From NCBI GenBank assembly GCA_964057225.1, contig OZ059897.1, forward strand, positions 22,940,001 through 23,004,000: 64,000 nucleotides of DNA, given 5' to 3'. The notes below the pieces were generated by a model. The model made no database searches, was not told the origin of the DNA, and saw only the letters and a program-made list of their open reading frames with translations. The stretch is from Auanema rhodensis (Eukaryota; Nematoda; Chromadorea; Rhabditida; Rhabditidae). The position numbers and the translations under genes are program-made. Shown here piece by piece: positions 51,568 to 64,000 of this stretch (positions within the stretch are counted from its first letter, which is position 1; every line of letters begins with the position of its first letter).

Positions 51568-53327
51568 GAATCTAATTTTGAAAACCGCATCTCTTTATCT
51601 TTCACGTGAAGCGAGTTACATACCAAGTGCACATCACGTGTACATTTAATTAGCATAAATTAAAGTTCACGTAAATTTCAAAGTCATGGTTACCATGCAC
51701 CAATATCAATAAAAATTTGTTTTTAGACTAATATGGACATGGGGAATCTAATTTTGAAAACCGCATCTCTCTATCTTTCACGTGAAGCGAGTTACATACC
51801 AAGTGCACATCACGTGTACATTTAATTAGCATAAATTAAAGTTCACGTAAATTTCAAAGTCATGGTTACCATGCACCAATATCAATAAAAATTTGTTTTT
51901 AGACTAATATGGACATGGGGAATCTAATTTTGAAAACCGCATCTCTTCATCTTTCACGTGAAGCGAGTTACATACCAAGTGCACATCACGTGTACATTTA
52001 ATTAGCATAAATTAAAGTTCACGTAAATTTCAAAGTCATGGTTACCATGCACCAATATCAATAAAAATTTGTTTTTAGACTAATATGGACATGGGGAATC
52101 TAATTTTGAAAACCGCATCTCTTCATCTTTCACGTGAAGCGAGTTACATACCAAGTGCACATCACGTGTACATTTAATTAGCATAAATTAAAGTTCACGT
52201 AAATTTCAAAGTCATGGTTACCATGCACCAATATCAATAAAAATTTGTTTTTAGACTAATATGGACATGGGGAATCTAATTTTGAAAACCGCATCTCTCT
52301 ATCTTTCACGTGAAGCGAGTTACATACCAAGTGCACATCACGTGTACATTTAATTAGCATAAATTAAAGTTCACGTAAATTTCAAAGTCATGGTTACCAT
52401 GCACCAATGTCAATAAAAATTTGTTTTTAGACTAATATGGACATGGGGAATCTAATTTTGAAAACCGCATCTCTTCATCTTTCACATGAAGCGAGTTACA
52501 TACCAAGTGCACATCACGTGTACATTTAATTAGCATAAATTAAAGTTCACGTAAATTTCAAAGTCATGGTTACCATGCACCAATATCAATAAAAATTTGT
52601 TTTTAGACTAATATGGACATGGGGAATCTAATTTTGAAAACCGCATCTCTTTATCTTTCACGTGAAGCGAGTTACATACCAAGTGCACATCACGTGTACA
52701 TTTAATTAGCATAAATTAAAGTTCACGTAAATTTCAAAGTCATGGTTACCATGAACCAATATCAATAAAAATTTGTTTTTAGACTAATATGGACATGGGG
52801 AATCTAATTTTGAAAACCGCATCTCTTTATCTTTCACGTGAAGCGAGTTACATACCAAGTGCACATCACGTGTACATTTAATTAGCATAAATTAAAGTTC
52901 ACGTAAATTTCAAAGTCATGGTTACCATGAACCAATATCAATAAAAATTTGTTTTTAGACTAATATGGACATGGGGAATCTAATTTTGAAAACCGCATCT
53001 CTTTATCTTTCACGTGAAGCGAGTTACATACCAAGTGCACATCACGTGTACATTTAATTAGCATAAATTAAAGTTCACGTAAATTTCAAAGTCATGGTTA
53101 CCATGCACCAATGTCAATAAAAATTTGTTTTTAGACTAATATGGACATGGGGAATCTAATTTTGAAAACCGCATCTCTTCATCTTTCACGTGAAGCGAGT
53201 TACATACCAAGTGCACATCACGTGTACATTTAATTAGCATAAATTAAAGTTCACGTAAATTTCAAAGTCATGGTTACCATGCACCAATATCAATAAAAAT
53301 TTGTTTTTAGACTAATATGGACATGGG

Positions 53328-54031
53328 GAATCTAATTTTGAAAACCGCATCTCTTCATCTTTCACGTGAAGCGAGTTACATACCAAGTGCACAGCACGTG
53401 TACATTTAATTAGCATAAATTAAAGTTCACGTAAATTTCAAAGTCATGGTTACCATGAAGCAATATCAATAAAAATTTGTTTTTAGACTAATATGGACAT
53501 GGGGAATCTAATTTTGAAAACCGCATCTCTTTATCTTTCACGTGAAGCGAGTTACATACCAAGTGCACATCACGTGTACATTTAATTAGCATGAATTAAA
53601 GTTCACGTAAATTTCAAAGTCATGGTTACCATGCACCAATATCAATAAAAATTTGTTTTTAGACTAATATGGACATGGGGAATCTAATTTTGAAAACCGC
53701 ATCTCTTCATCTTTCACGTGAAGCGAGTTACATACCAAGTGCACAGCACGTGTACATTTAATTAGCATAAATTAAAGTTCACGTAAATTTCAAAGTCATG
53801 GTTACCATGAAGCAATATCAATAAAAATTTGTTTTTAGACTAATATGGACATGGGGAATCTAATTTTGAAAACCGCATCTCTTTATCTTTCACGTGAAGC
53901 GAGTTACATACCAAGTGCACATCACGTGTACATTTAATTAGCATGAATTAAAGTTCACGTAAATTTCAAAGTCATGGTTACCATGCACCAATATCAATAA
54001 AAATTTGTTTTTAGACTAATATGGACATGGG
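53328..54031. repeat. Tandem dimer (T67G/133G unit plus A90G unit, twice)
   Basis: The 352-bp pairs 53328-53679 and 53680-54031 both hold a unit with 29C, T67G (53394, 53746) and 133G, followed by an A90G unit with 131C. They mark the start of zone IV and appear to seed the 5-monomer unit that follows. Confidence 0.8.
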
Positions 54032-55439
54032 GAATCTAATTTTGAAAACCGCATCTCTTCATCTTTCACGTGAAGCGAGTTACATACCAAGTGCACATCA
54101 CGTGTACATTTAATTAGCATAAATTAAAGTTCACGTAAATTTCAAAGTCATGGTTACCATGAACCAATATCAATAAAAATTTGTTTTTAGACTAATATGG
54201 ACATGGGGAATCTAATTTTGAAAACCGCATCTCTTTATCTTTCACGTGAAGCGAGTTACATACCAAGTGCACATCACGTGTACATTTAATTAGCATAAAT
54301 TAAAGTTCACGTAAATTTCAAAGTCATGGTTACCATGAAGCAATATCAATAAAAATTTGTATTTAGACTAATATGGACATGGGGAATCTAATTTTGAAAA
54401 CCGCATCTCTTGATCTTTCACGTGAAGCGAGTTACATACCAAGTGCACATCACGTGTACATTTAATTAGCATAAATTAAAGTTCACGCAAATTTCAAAGT
54501 CATGGTTACCATGAACCAATATCAATAAAAATTTGTTTTTACACTAATATGGACATGGGGAATCTAATTTTGAAAACCGCATCTCTTGATCTTTCACGTG
54601 AAGCGAGTTACATACCAAGTGCACAGCACGTGTACATTTAATTAGCATAAATTAAAGTTCACGTAAATTTCAAAGTCATGGTTACCATGAAGCAATATCA
54701 ATAAAAATTTGTTTTTAGACTAATATGGACATGGGGAATCTAATTTTGAAAACCGCATCTCTTTATCTTTCACGTGAAGCGAGTTACATACCAAGTGCAC
54801 ATCACGTGTACATTTAATTAGCATGAATTAAAGTTCACGTAAATTTCAAAGTCATGGTTACCATGCACCAATATCAATAAAAATTTGTTTTTAGACTAAT
54901 ATGGACATGGGGAATCTAATTTTGAAAACCGCATCTCTTTATCTTTCACGTGAAGCGAGTTACATACCAAGTGCACATCACGTGTACATTTAATTAGCAT
55001 AAATTAAAGTTCACGTAAATTTCAAAGTCATGGTTACCATGAACCAATATCAATAAAAATTTGTTTTTAGACTAATATGGACATGGGGAATCTAATTTTG
55101 AAAACCGCATCTCTTTATCTTTCACGTGAAGCGAGTTACATACCAAGTGCACATCACGTGTACATTTAATTAGCATAAATTAAAGTTCACGTAAATTTCA
55201 AAGTCATGGTTACCATGAAGCAATATCAATAAAAATTTGTATTTAGACTAATATGGACATGGGGAATCTAATTTTGAAAACCGCATCTCTTTATCTTTCA
55301 CGTGAAGCGAGTTACATACCAAGTGCACATCACGTGTACATTTAATTAGCATAAATTAAAGTTCACGTAAATTTCAAAGTCATGGTTACCATGAACCAAT
55401 ATCAATAAAAATTTGTTTTTACACTAATATGGACATGGG
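53680..55439. repeat. 5-monomer higher-order repeat, two turns
   Basis: The 880-bp units 53680-54559 and 54560-55439 share the order T67G/133G; A90G; 131A; 133G with T154A (TGTATTTAG); 131A with G159C (TTTTACACTA). The turns differ at unit position 29 (C, T or G) in several members. A further turn lies at 59488-60367, preceded by a partial turn from 58784. This is the clearest regular higher-order repeat in the window. Confidence 0.78.
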
Positions 55440-56847
55440 GAATCTAATTTTGAAAACCGCATCTCTTGATCTTTCACGTGAAGCGAGTTACATACCAAGT
55501 GCACATCACGTGTACATTTAATTAGCATAAATTAAAGTTCACGTAAATTTCAAAGTCATGGTTACCATGAACCAATATCAATAAAAATTTGTTTTTAGAC
55601 TAATATGGACATGGGGAATCTAATTTTGAAAACCGCATTTCTTTATCTTTCACGTGAAGCGAGTTACATACCAAGTGCACATCACGTGTACATTTAATTA
55701 GCATAAATTAAAGTTCACGTAAATTTCAAAGTCATGGTTACCATGCACCAATATCAATAAAAATTTGTTTTTAGACTAATATGGACATGGGGAATCTAAT
55801 TTTGAAAACCGCATCTCTTTATCTTTCACGTGAAGCGAGTTACATACCAAGTGCACATCACGTGTACATTTAATTAGCATAAATTAAAGTTCACGTAAAT
55901 TTCAAAGTCATGGTTACCATGCACCAATATCAATAAAAATTTGTTTTTAGACTAATATGGACATGGGGAATCTAATTTTGAAAACCGCATCTCTTTATCT
56001 TTCACGTGAAGCGAGTTACATACCAAGTGCACATCACGTGTACATTTAATTAGCATAAATTAAAGTTCACGTAAATTTCAAAGTCATGGTTACCATGAAC
56101 CAATATCAATAAAAATTTGTTTTTACACTAATATGGACATGGGGAATCTAATTTTGAAAACCGCATCTCTTGATCTTTCACGTGAAGCGAGTTACATACC
56201 AAGTGCACATCACGTGTACATTTAATTAGCATAAATTAAAGTTCACGTAAATTTCAAAGTCATGGTTACCATGAACCAATATCAATAAAAATTTGTTTTT
56301 ACACTAATATGGACATGGGGAATCTAATTTTGAAAACCGCATCTCTTTATCTTTCACGTGAAGCGAGTTACATACCAAGTGCACATCACGTGTACATTTA
56401 ATTAGCATAAATTAAAGTTCACGTAAATTTCAAAGTCATGGTTACCATGAACCAATATCAATAAAAATTTGTTTTTAGACTAATATGGACATGGGGAATC
56501 TGATTTTGAAAACCGCATTTCTTTATCTTTCACGTGAAGCGAGTTACATACCAAGTGCACATCACGTGTACATTTAATTAGCATAAATTAAAGTTCACGT
56601 AAATTTCAAAGTCATGGTTACCATGCACCAATATCAATAAAAATTTGTTTTTTGACTAATATGGACATGGGGAATCTAATTTTGAAAACCGCATCTCTTT
56701 ATCTTTCACGTGAAGCGAGTTACATACCAAGTGCACATCACGTGTACATTTAATTAGCATAAATTAAAGTTCACGTAAATTTCAAAGTCATGGTTACCAT
56801 GAACCAATATCAATAAAAATTTGTTTTTAGACTAATATGGACATGGG

Positions 56848-57903
56848 GAATCTAATTTTGAAAACCGCATCTCTTTATCTTTCACGTGAAGCGAGTTACA
56901 TACCAAGTGCACATCACGTGTACATTTAATTAGCATAAATTAAAGTACACGTAAATTTCAAAGTCATGGTTACCATGCACCAATATCAATAAAAATTTGT
57001 TTTTTGACTAATATGGACATGGGGAATCTAATTTTGAAAACCGCATCTCTTTATCTTTCACGTGAAGCGAGTTACATACCAAGTGCACATCACGTGTACA
57101 TTTAATTAGCATAAATTAAAGTTCACGTAAATTTCAAAGTCATGGTTACCATGAACCAATATCAATAAAAATTTGTTTTTAGACTAATATGGACATGGGG
57201 AATCTAATTTTGAAAACCGCATCTCTTTATCTTTCACGTGAAGCGAGTTACATACCAAGTGCACATCACGTGTACATTTAATTAGCATAAATTAAAGTTC
57301 ACGTAAATTTCAAAGTCATGGTTACCATGAAGCAATATCAATAAAAATTTGTTTTTAGACTAATATGGACATGGGGAATTTAATTTTGAAAACCGCATCT
57401 CTTTATCTTTCACGTGAAGCGAGTTACATACCAAGTGCACATCACGTGTACATTTAATTAGCATAAATTAAAGTTCACGTAAATTTCAAAGTCATGGTTA
57501 CCATGAACCAATATCAATAAAAATTTGTTTTTAGACTAATATGGACATGGGGAATCTAATTTTGAAAACCGCATCTCTTTATCTTTCACGTGAAGCGAGT
57601 TACATACCAAGTGCACATCACGTGTACATTTAATTAGCATAAAATAAAGTTCACGTAAATTTCAAAGTCATGGTTACCATGAACCAATATCAATAAAAAT
57701 TTGTTTTTAGACTAATATGGACATGGGGAATCTAATTTTGAAAACCGCATCTCTTTATCTTTCACGTGAAGCGAGTTACATACCAAGTGCACATCACGTG
57801 TACATTTAATTAGCATAAATTAAAGTTCACGTAAATTTCAAAGTCATGGTTACCATGAACCAATATCAATAAAAATTTGTTTTTAGACTAATATGGACAT
57901 GGG
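56848..57903. repeat. 6-monomer block N, copy 1
   Basis: Tags: AAGTACACG (T100A-type change, 56947) with A158T; 131A; 133G; C5T (57380); T94A (57644); 131A. The same order lies 4048 bp (23 units) later. Confidence 0.8.
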
Positions 57904-58783
57904 GAATCTAATTTTGAAAACCGCATCTCTTTATCTTTCACGTGAAGCGAGTTACATACCAAGTGCACATCACGTGTACATTTAATTAGCATAAATTAAA
58001 GTTCACGTAAATTTCAAAGTCATGGTTACCATGAAGCAATATCAATAAAAATTTGTTTTTAGACTAATATGGACATGGGGAATCTAATTTTGAAAACCGC
58101 ATTTCTTTATCTTTCACGTGAAGCGAGTTACATACCAAGTGCACATCACGTGTACATTTAATTAGCATAAATTAAAGTTCACGTAAATTTCAAAGTCATG
58201 GTTACCATGCACCAATATCAATAAAAATTTGTTTTTAGACTAATATGGACATGGGGAATCTAATTTTGAAAACCGCATCTCTTTATCTTTCACGTGAAGC
58301 GAGTTACATACCAAGTGCACATCACGTGTACATTTAATTAGCATAAATTAAAGTTCACGTAAATTTCAAAGTCATGGTTACCATGAACCAATATCAATAA
58401 AAATTTGTTTTTAGACTAATATGGACATGGGGAATCTAATTTTGAAAACCGCATTTCTTTATCTTTCACGTGAAGCGAGTTACATACCAAGTGCACATCA
58501 CGTGTACATTTAATTAGCATAAATTAAAGTTCACGTAAATTTCAAAGTCATGGTTACCATGCACCAATATCAATAAAAATTTGTTTTTAGACTAATATGG
58601 ACATGGGGAATCTAATTTTGAAAACCGCATCTCTTTATCTTTCACGTGAAGCGAGTTACATACCAAGTGCACATCACGTGTACATTTAATTAGCATAAAT
58701 TAAAGTTCACGTAAATTTCAAAGTCATGGTTACCATGAACCAATATCAATAAAAATTTGTTTTTAGACTAATATGGACATGGG

Positions 58784-60367
58784 GAATCTAATTTTGAAAA
58801 CCGCATCTCTTTATCTTTCACGTGAAGCGAGTTACATACCAAGTGCACATCACGTGTACATTTAATTAGCATGAATTAAAGTTCACGTAAATTTCAAAGT
58901 CATGGTTACCATGCACCAATATCAATAAAAATTTGTTTTTAGACTAATATGGACATGGGGAATCTAATTTTGAAAACCGCATCTCTTCATCTTTCACGTG
59001 AAGCGAGTTACATACCAAGTGCACATCACGTGTACATTTAATTAGCATAAATTAAAGTTCACGTAAATTTCAAAGTCATGGTTACCATGAACCAATATCA
59101 ATAAAAATTTGTTTTTAGACTAATATGGACATGGGGAATCTAATTTTGAAAACCGCATCTCTTTATCTTTCACGTGAAGCGAGTTACATACCAAGTGCAC
59201 ATCACGTGTACATTTAATTAGCATAAATTAAAGTTCACGTAAATTTCAAAGTCATGGTTACCATGAAGCAATATCAATAAAAATTTGTATTTAGACTAAT
59301 ATGGACATGGGGAATCTAATTTTGAAAACCGCATCTCTTGATCTTTCACGTGAAGCGAGTTACATACCAAGTGCACATCACGTGTACATTTAATTAGCAT
59401 AAATTAAAGTTCACGTAAATTTCAAAGTCATGGTTACCATGAACCAATATCAATAAAAATTTGTTTTTACACTAATATGGACATGGGGAATCTAATTTTG
59501 AAAACCGCATCTCTTGATCTTTCACGTGAAGCGAGTTACATACCAAGTGCACAGCACGTGTACATTTAATTAGCATAAATTAAAGTTCACGTAAATTTCA
59601 AAGTCATGGTTACCATGAAGCAATATCAATAAAAATTTGTTTTTAGACTAATATGGACATGGGGAATCTAATTTTGAAAACCGCATCTCTTTATCTTTCA
59701 CGTGAAGCGAGTTACATACCAAGTGCACATCACGTGTACATTTAATTAGCATGAATTAAAGTTCACGTAAATTTCAAAGTCATGGTTACCATGCACCAAT
59801 ATCAATAAAAATTTGTTTTTAGACTAATATGGACATGGGGAATCTAATTTTGAAAACCGCATCTCTTTATCTTTCACGTGAAGCGAGTTACATACCAAGT
59901 GCACATCACGTGTACATTTAATTAGCAAAAATTAAAGTTCACGTAAATTTCAAAGTCATGGTTACCATGAACCAATATCAATAAAAATTTGTTTTTAGAC
60001 TAATATGGACATGGGGAATCTAATTTTGAAAACCGCATCTCTTTATCTTTCACGTGAAGCGAGTTACATACCAAGTGCACATCACGTGTACATTTAATTA
60101 GCATAAATTAAAGTTCACGTAAATTTCAAAGTCATGGTTACCATGAAGCAATATCAATAAAAATTTGTATTTAGACTAATATGGACATGGGGAATCTAAT
60201 TTTGAGAACCGCATCTCTTTATCTTTCACGTGAAGCGAGTTACATACCAAGTGCACATCACGTGTACATTTAATTAGCATAAATTAAAGTTCACGTAAAT
60301 TTCAAAGTCATGGTTACCATGAACCAATATCAATAAAAATTTGTTTTTACACTAATATGGACATGGG
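58784..60367. repeat. 9-monomer block M, copy of 53856-55439
   Basis: T67G at 59554 is 4928 bp (28 units) from 54626, and the A90G, T154A and G159C tags keep the same order and offset. Private changes are GCAAAAATT (near 59928) and GAGAACC in the unit at 60192. The segment carries nearly two turns of the 5-monomer repeat. Confidence 0.78.
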
Positions 60368-60895
60368 GAATCTAATTTTGAAAACCGCATCTCTTGATCT
60401 TTCACGTGAAGCGAGTTACATACCAAGTGCACATCACGTGTACATTTAATTAGCATAAATTAAAGTTCACGTAAATTTCAAAGTCATGGTTACCATGAAC
60501 CAATATCAATAAAAATTTGTTTTTACACTAATATGGACATGGGGAATCTAATTTTGAAAACCGCATCTCTTTATCTTTCACGTGAAGCGAGTTACATACC
60601 AAGTGCACATCACGTGTACATTTAATTAGCATAAATTAAAGTTCACGTAAATTTCAAAGTCATGGTTACCATGAACCAATATCAATAAAAATTTGTTTTT
60701 AGACTAATATGGACATGGGGAATCTAATTTTGAAAACCGCATTTCTTTATCTTTCACGTGAAGCGAGTTACATACCAAGTGCACATCACGTGTACATTTA
60801 ATTAGCATGAATTAAAGTTCACGTAAATTTCAAAGTCATGGTTACCATGCACCAATATCAATAAAAATTTGTTTTTAGACTAATATGGACATGGG

Positions 60896-61951
60896 GAATC
60901 TAATTTTGAAAACCGCATCTCTTTATCTTTCACGTGAAACGAGTTACATACCAAGTGCACATCACGTGTACATTTAATTAGCATAAATTAAAGTACACGT
61001 AAATTTCAAAGTCATGGTTACCATGCACCAATATCAATAAAAATTTGTTTTTTGACTAATATGGACATGGGGAATCTAATTTTGAAAACCGCATCTCTTT
61101 ATCTTTCACGTGAAGCGAGTTACATACCAAGTGCACATCACGTGTACATTTAATTAGCATAAATTAAAGTTCACGTAAATTTCAAAGTCATGGTTACCAT
61201 GAACCAATATCAATAAAAATTTGTTTTTAGACTAATATGGACATGGGGAATCTAATTTTGAAAACCGCATCTCTTTATCTTTCACGTGAAGCGAGTTACA
61301 TACCAAGTGCACATCACGTGTACATTTAATTAGCATAAATTAAAGTTCACGTAAATTTCAAAGTCATGGTTACCATGAAGCAATATCAATAAAAATTTGT
61401 TTTTAGACTAATATGGACATGGGGAATTTAATTTTGAAAACCGCATCTCTTTATCTTTCACGTGAAGCGAGTTACATACCAAGTGCACATCACGTGTACA
61501 TTTAATTAGCATAAATTAAAGTTCACGTAAATTTCAAAGTCATGGTTACCATGAACCAATATCAATAAAAATTTGTTTTTAGACTAATATGGACATGGGG
61601 AATCTAATTTTGAAAACCGCATCTCTTTATCTTTCACGTGAAGCGAGTTACATACCAAGTGCACATCACGTGTACATTTAATTAGCATAAAATAAAGTTC
61701 ACGTAAATTTCAAAGTCATGGTTACCATGAACCAATATCAATAAAAATTTGTTTTTAGACTAATATGGACATGGGGAATCTAATTTTGAAAACCGCATCT
61801 CTTTATCTTTCACGTGAAGCGAGTTACATACCAAGTGCACATCACGTGTACATTTAATTAGCATAAATTAAAGTTCACGTAAATTTCAAAGTCATGGTTA
61901 CCATGAACCAATATCAATAAAAATTTGTTTTTAGACTAATATGGACATGGG
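60896..61951. repeat. 6-monomer block N, copy 2
   Basis: Tags at 60995, 61428 and 61692 are each 4048 bp from 56947, 57380 and 57644. The three units before it match those before copy 1 at an offset of 24 units, so one monomer (around 56672) was gained or lost between the copies. A further C5T unit at 63360, 11 units on, hints at another partial copy running off the window. Confidence 0.8.
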
Positions 61952-63887
61952 GAATCTAATTTTGAAAACCGCATTTCTTTATCTTTCACGTGAAGCGAGT
62001 TACATACCAAGTGCACATCACGTGTACATTTAATTAGCATAAATTAAAGTTCACGTAAATTTCAAAGTCATGGTTACCATGCACCAATATCAATAAAAAT
62101 TTGTTTTTAGACTAATATGGACATGGGGAATCTAATTTTGAAAACCGCATCTCTTTATCTTTCACGTGAAGCGAGTTACATACCAAGTGCACATCACGTG
62201 TACATTTAATTAGCATAAATTAAAGTTCACGTAAATTTCAAAGTCATGGTTACCATGAACCAATATCAATAAAAATTTGTTTTTAGACTAATATGGACAT
62301 GGGGAATCTAATTTTGAAAACCGCATCTCTTTATCTTTCACGTGAAGCGAGTTACATACCAAGTGCACATCACGTGTACATTTAATTAGCATAAATTAAA
62401 GTTCACGTAAATTTCAAAGTCATGGTTACCATGAACCAATATCAATAAAAATTTGTTTTTAGACTAATATGGACATGGGGAATCTAATTTTGAAAACCGC
62501 ATCTCTTCATCTTTCACGTGAAGCGAGTTACATACCAAGTGCACATCACGTGTACATTTAATTAGCATAAATTAAAGTTCACGTAAACTTCAAAGTCATG
62601 GTTACCATGAAGCAATATCAATAAAAATTTGTTTTTAGACTAATATGGACATGGGGAATCTAATTTTGAAAACCGCATCTCTTTATCTTTCACGTGAAGC
62701 GAGTTACATACCAAGTGCACATCACGTGTACATTTAATTAGCATAAATTAAAGTTCACGTAAATTTCAAAGTCATGGTTACCATGAACCAATATCAATAA
62801 AAATTTGTTTTTAGACTAATATGGACATGGGGAATCTAATTCTGAAAACCGCATCTCTTTATCTTTCACGTGAAGCGAGTTACATACCAAGTGCACATCA
62901 CGTGTACATTTAATTAGCATAAATTAAAGTTCACGTAAATTTCAAAGTCATGGTTACCATGAACCAATATCAAAAAAAATTTGTTTTTAGACTAATATGG
63001 ACATGGGGAATCTAATTTTGAAAACCGCATCTCTTTATCTTTCACGTGAAGCGAGTTACATACCAAGTGCACATCACGTGTACATTTAATTAGCATAAAT
63101 TAAAGTTCACGTAAATTTCAAAGTCATGGTTACCATGAACCAATATCAATAAAAATTTGTTTTTAGACTAATATGGACATGGGGAATCTAATTTTGAAAA
63201 CCGCATCTCTTTATCTTTCACGTGAAGCGAGTTACATACCAAGTGCACATCACGTGTACATTTAATTAGCATAAATTAAAGTTCACGTAAATTTCAAAGT
63301 CATGGTTACCATGAAGCAATATCAATAAAAATTTGTTTTTAGACTAATATGGACATGGGGAATTTAATTTTGAAAACCGCATCTCTTTATCTTTCACGTG
63401 AAGCGAGTTACATACCAAGTGCACATCACGTGTACATTTAATTAGCATAAATTAAAGTTCACGTAAATTTCAAAGTCATGGTTACCATGAACCAATATCA
63501 ATAAAAATTTGTTTTTAGACTAATATGGACATGGAGAATCTAATTTTGAAAACCGCATCTCTTTATCTTTCACGTGAAGCGAGTTACATACCAAGTGCAC
63601 ATCACGTGTACATTTAATTAGCATAAATTAAAGTTCACGTAAATTTCAAAGTCATGGTTACCATGAACCAATATCAATAAAAATTTGTTTTTAGACTAAT
63701 ATGGACATGGGGAATCTAATTTTGAAAACCGCATCTCTTTATCTTTCACGTGAAGCGAGTTACATACCAAGTGCACATCACGTGTACATTTAATTAGCAT
63801 AAATTAAAGTTCACGTAAATTTCAAAGTCATGGTTACCATGAACCAATATCAATAAAAATTTGTTTTTAGACTAATATGGACATGGG

Positions 63888-64000
63888 GAATCTAATTTTG
63901 AAAACCGCATTTCTTTATCTTTCACGTGAAGCGAGTTACATACCAAGTGCACATCACGTGTACATTTAATTAGCATAAATTAAAGTTCACGTAAATTTCA
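63888..64000. repeat. Partial monomer at the window edge
   Basis: The first 113 bases of a unit, with C24T (GCATTTC). The array plainly continues beyond the window; so does the left end, since base 1 is a clean unit start only by choice of phase. Confidence 0.95.

Larger units (their letters stand above)
42769..53327. repeat. Zone III: 60 monomers with private variants and the only indel
   Basis: The zone begins where the match to 22529-26400 stops and the array switches to the G39T and A14G unit pair also seen at 27809, 30625 and 37841. Private variants include G73A, A108C, A141G (ATCGATAAAA), G39A, T109G and T157G with G159A. The one-base deletion at 44059/44060 lies here. Units with 28C and 138G, as in zone II, dominate from about 47.9 kb to 53.2 kb. 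Confidence 0.7.
1..64000. repeat. 176-bp tandem satellite array filling the window
   Basis: The same 176-bp unit follows itself head to tail without interruption. The phrase GAATCTAATTTTG recurs at 1, 177, 353 and so on, and positions 2640 bases (15 units) apart show the same phase all the way to 44001. After that the phase is one base earlier to the end. This gives 363 complete units and one partial unit, with no unique sequence and no inversion. Neighbouring units usually differ by only about one to five substitutions. G+C is about 32% (57 of 176 in the first unit). Such arrays are known from eukaryotic centromeres, pericentromeres and subtelomeres. A centromeric role is inferred from size and homogeneity only. 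Both ends of the array lie outside the window. Confidence 0.99.
53328..64000. repeat. Zone IV: 60 complete monomers plus a partial, rich in 131A/133G
   Basis: By my reading 46 of 60 complete units carry 131A, and 133G (GAAGCAATATC) is frequent. Marker variants almost confined to this zone are C24T (GCATTTC), T29G (TCTCTTGATC), T154A, G159C (TTTTTACACTA), A158T and C5T (GAATTTAATT). 138G and 28C, common in the preceding 40 kb, are absent. This points to a separate amplification history. No gene or other element was found. Confidence 0.75.

Noticed and set aside
1-64000. Protein-coding potential
   Set aside because: All six frames have a stop in every 176-bp unit, and 176 is not a multiple of 3. 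Open stretches are short and repeat identically.
1-64000. CRISPR array
   Set aside because: The period is 176 bp with the whole unit conserved. There are no short repeats separated by unique spacers.
1-64000. Telomeric repeats, rDNA spacer or transposon fragments
   Set aside because: No TTAGGG- or TTTAGGG-type runs, no rRNA-like sequence, no terminal repeats or target-site duplications; nothing departs from the unit.
1-64000. A regular higher-order repeat spanning the window
   Set aside because: Tag offsets differ from place to place (2, 5, 7, 10, 11, 16 units locally), so no single period fits.

Overview
The whole 64 kb window is one satellite DNA array. A 176-bp, AT-rich unit (about 32% G+C) is repeated head to tail on the same strand from the first base to the last. 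Taking the unit to begin at base 1 (GAATCTAATT...), there are 363 complete monomers plus 113 bp of a 364th at 63888-64000. The register is exact except for one single-base deletion, between 44059 and 44060. I see no gene, RNA gene, transposon, telomere repeat, CRISPR array or unique flank. Each of the six reading frames has a stop codon in every monomer.

Organism: an array like this is typical of eukaryotic centromeric or pericentromeric heterochromatin. The unit is close to nucleosome-repeat length, as in many plant and animal centromere satellites. I do not recognise the monomer, so the species is open. A plant is a reasonable first guess from length and composition alone. The centromere role is inference.

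Monomer anatomy (unit coordinates): two CACGTG palindromes at 36-41 and 68-73 and a third CACGTA at 101-106, spaced 32 and 33 bp apart. The second lies in ATCACGTG, which fits the CDEI consensus RTCACRTG. Further dyads are TTTT-G-AAAA (9-17), a 7-bp arm pair (78-84/91-97), CATGG-TTA-CCATG (118-130) and a 6-bp arm pair (143-148/153-158). There is no CENP-B box.

Layout: monomers differ by only a few substitutions, and those variants act as tags. Zone I (1-10560) mixes 131C and 131A units. Zone II (10561-42768) is a mosaic of nested multi-monomer duplications: tandem blocks of 11, 10 and 16 monomers, and dispersed copies of 8, 16, 22, 10 and 7 monomers at offsets of 44, 78, 93, 41 and 45/48 monomers. 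Zone III (42769-53327) holds the only indel, several private variants and a 7-monomer tandem block. Zone IV (53328-64000) is rich in 131A and 133G units, has its own marker variants and a 5-monomer higher-order unit, and lacks the 138G and 28C variants common in zones II-III. No single higher-order period runs through the array. The pattern fits repeated unequal exchange or amplification of segments of varying length, some of it very recent.

All counts and block boundaries were read by eye; boundaries are good to about one monomer.
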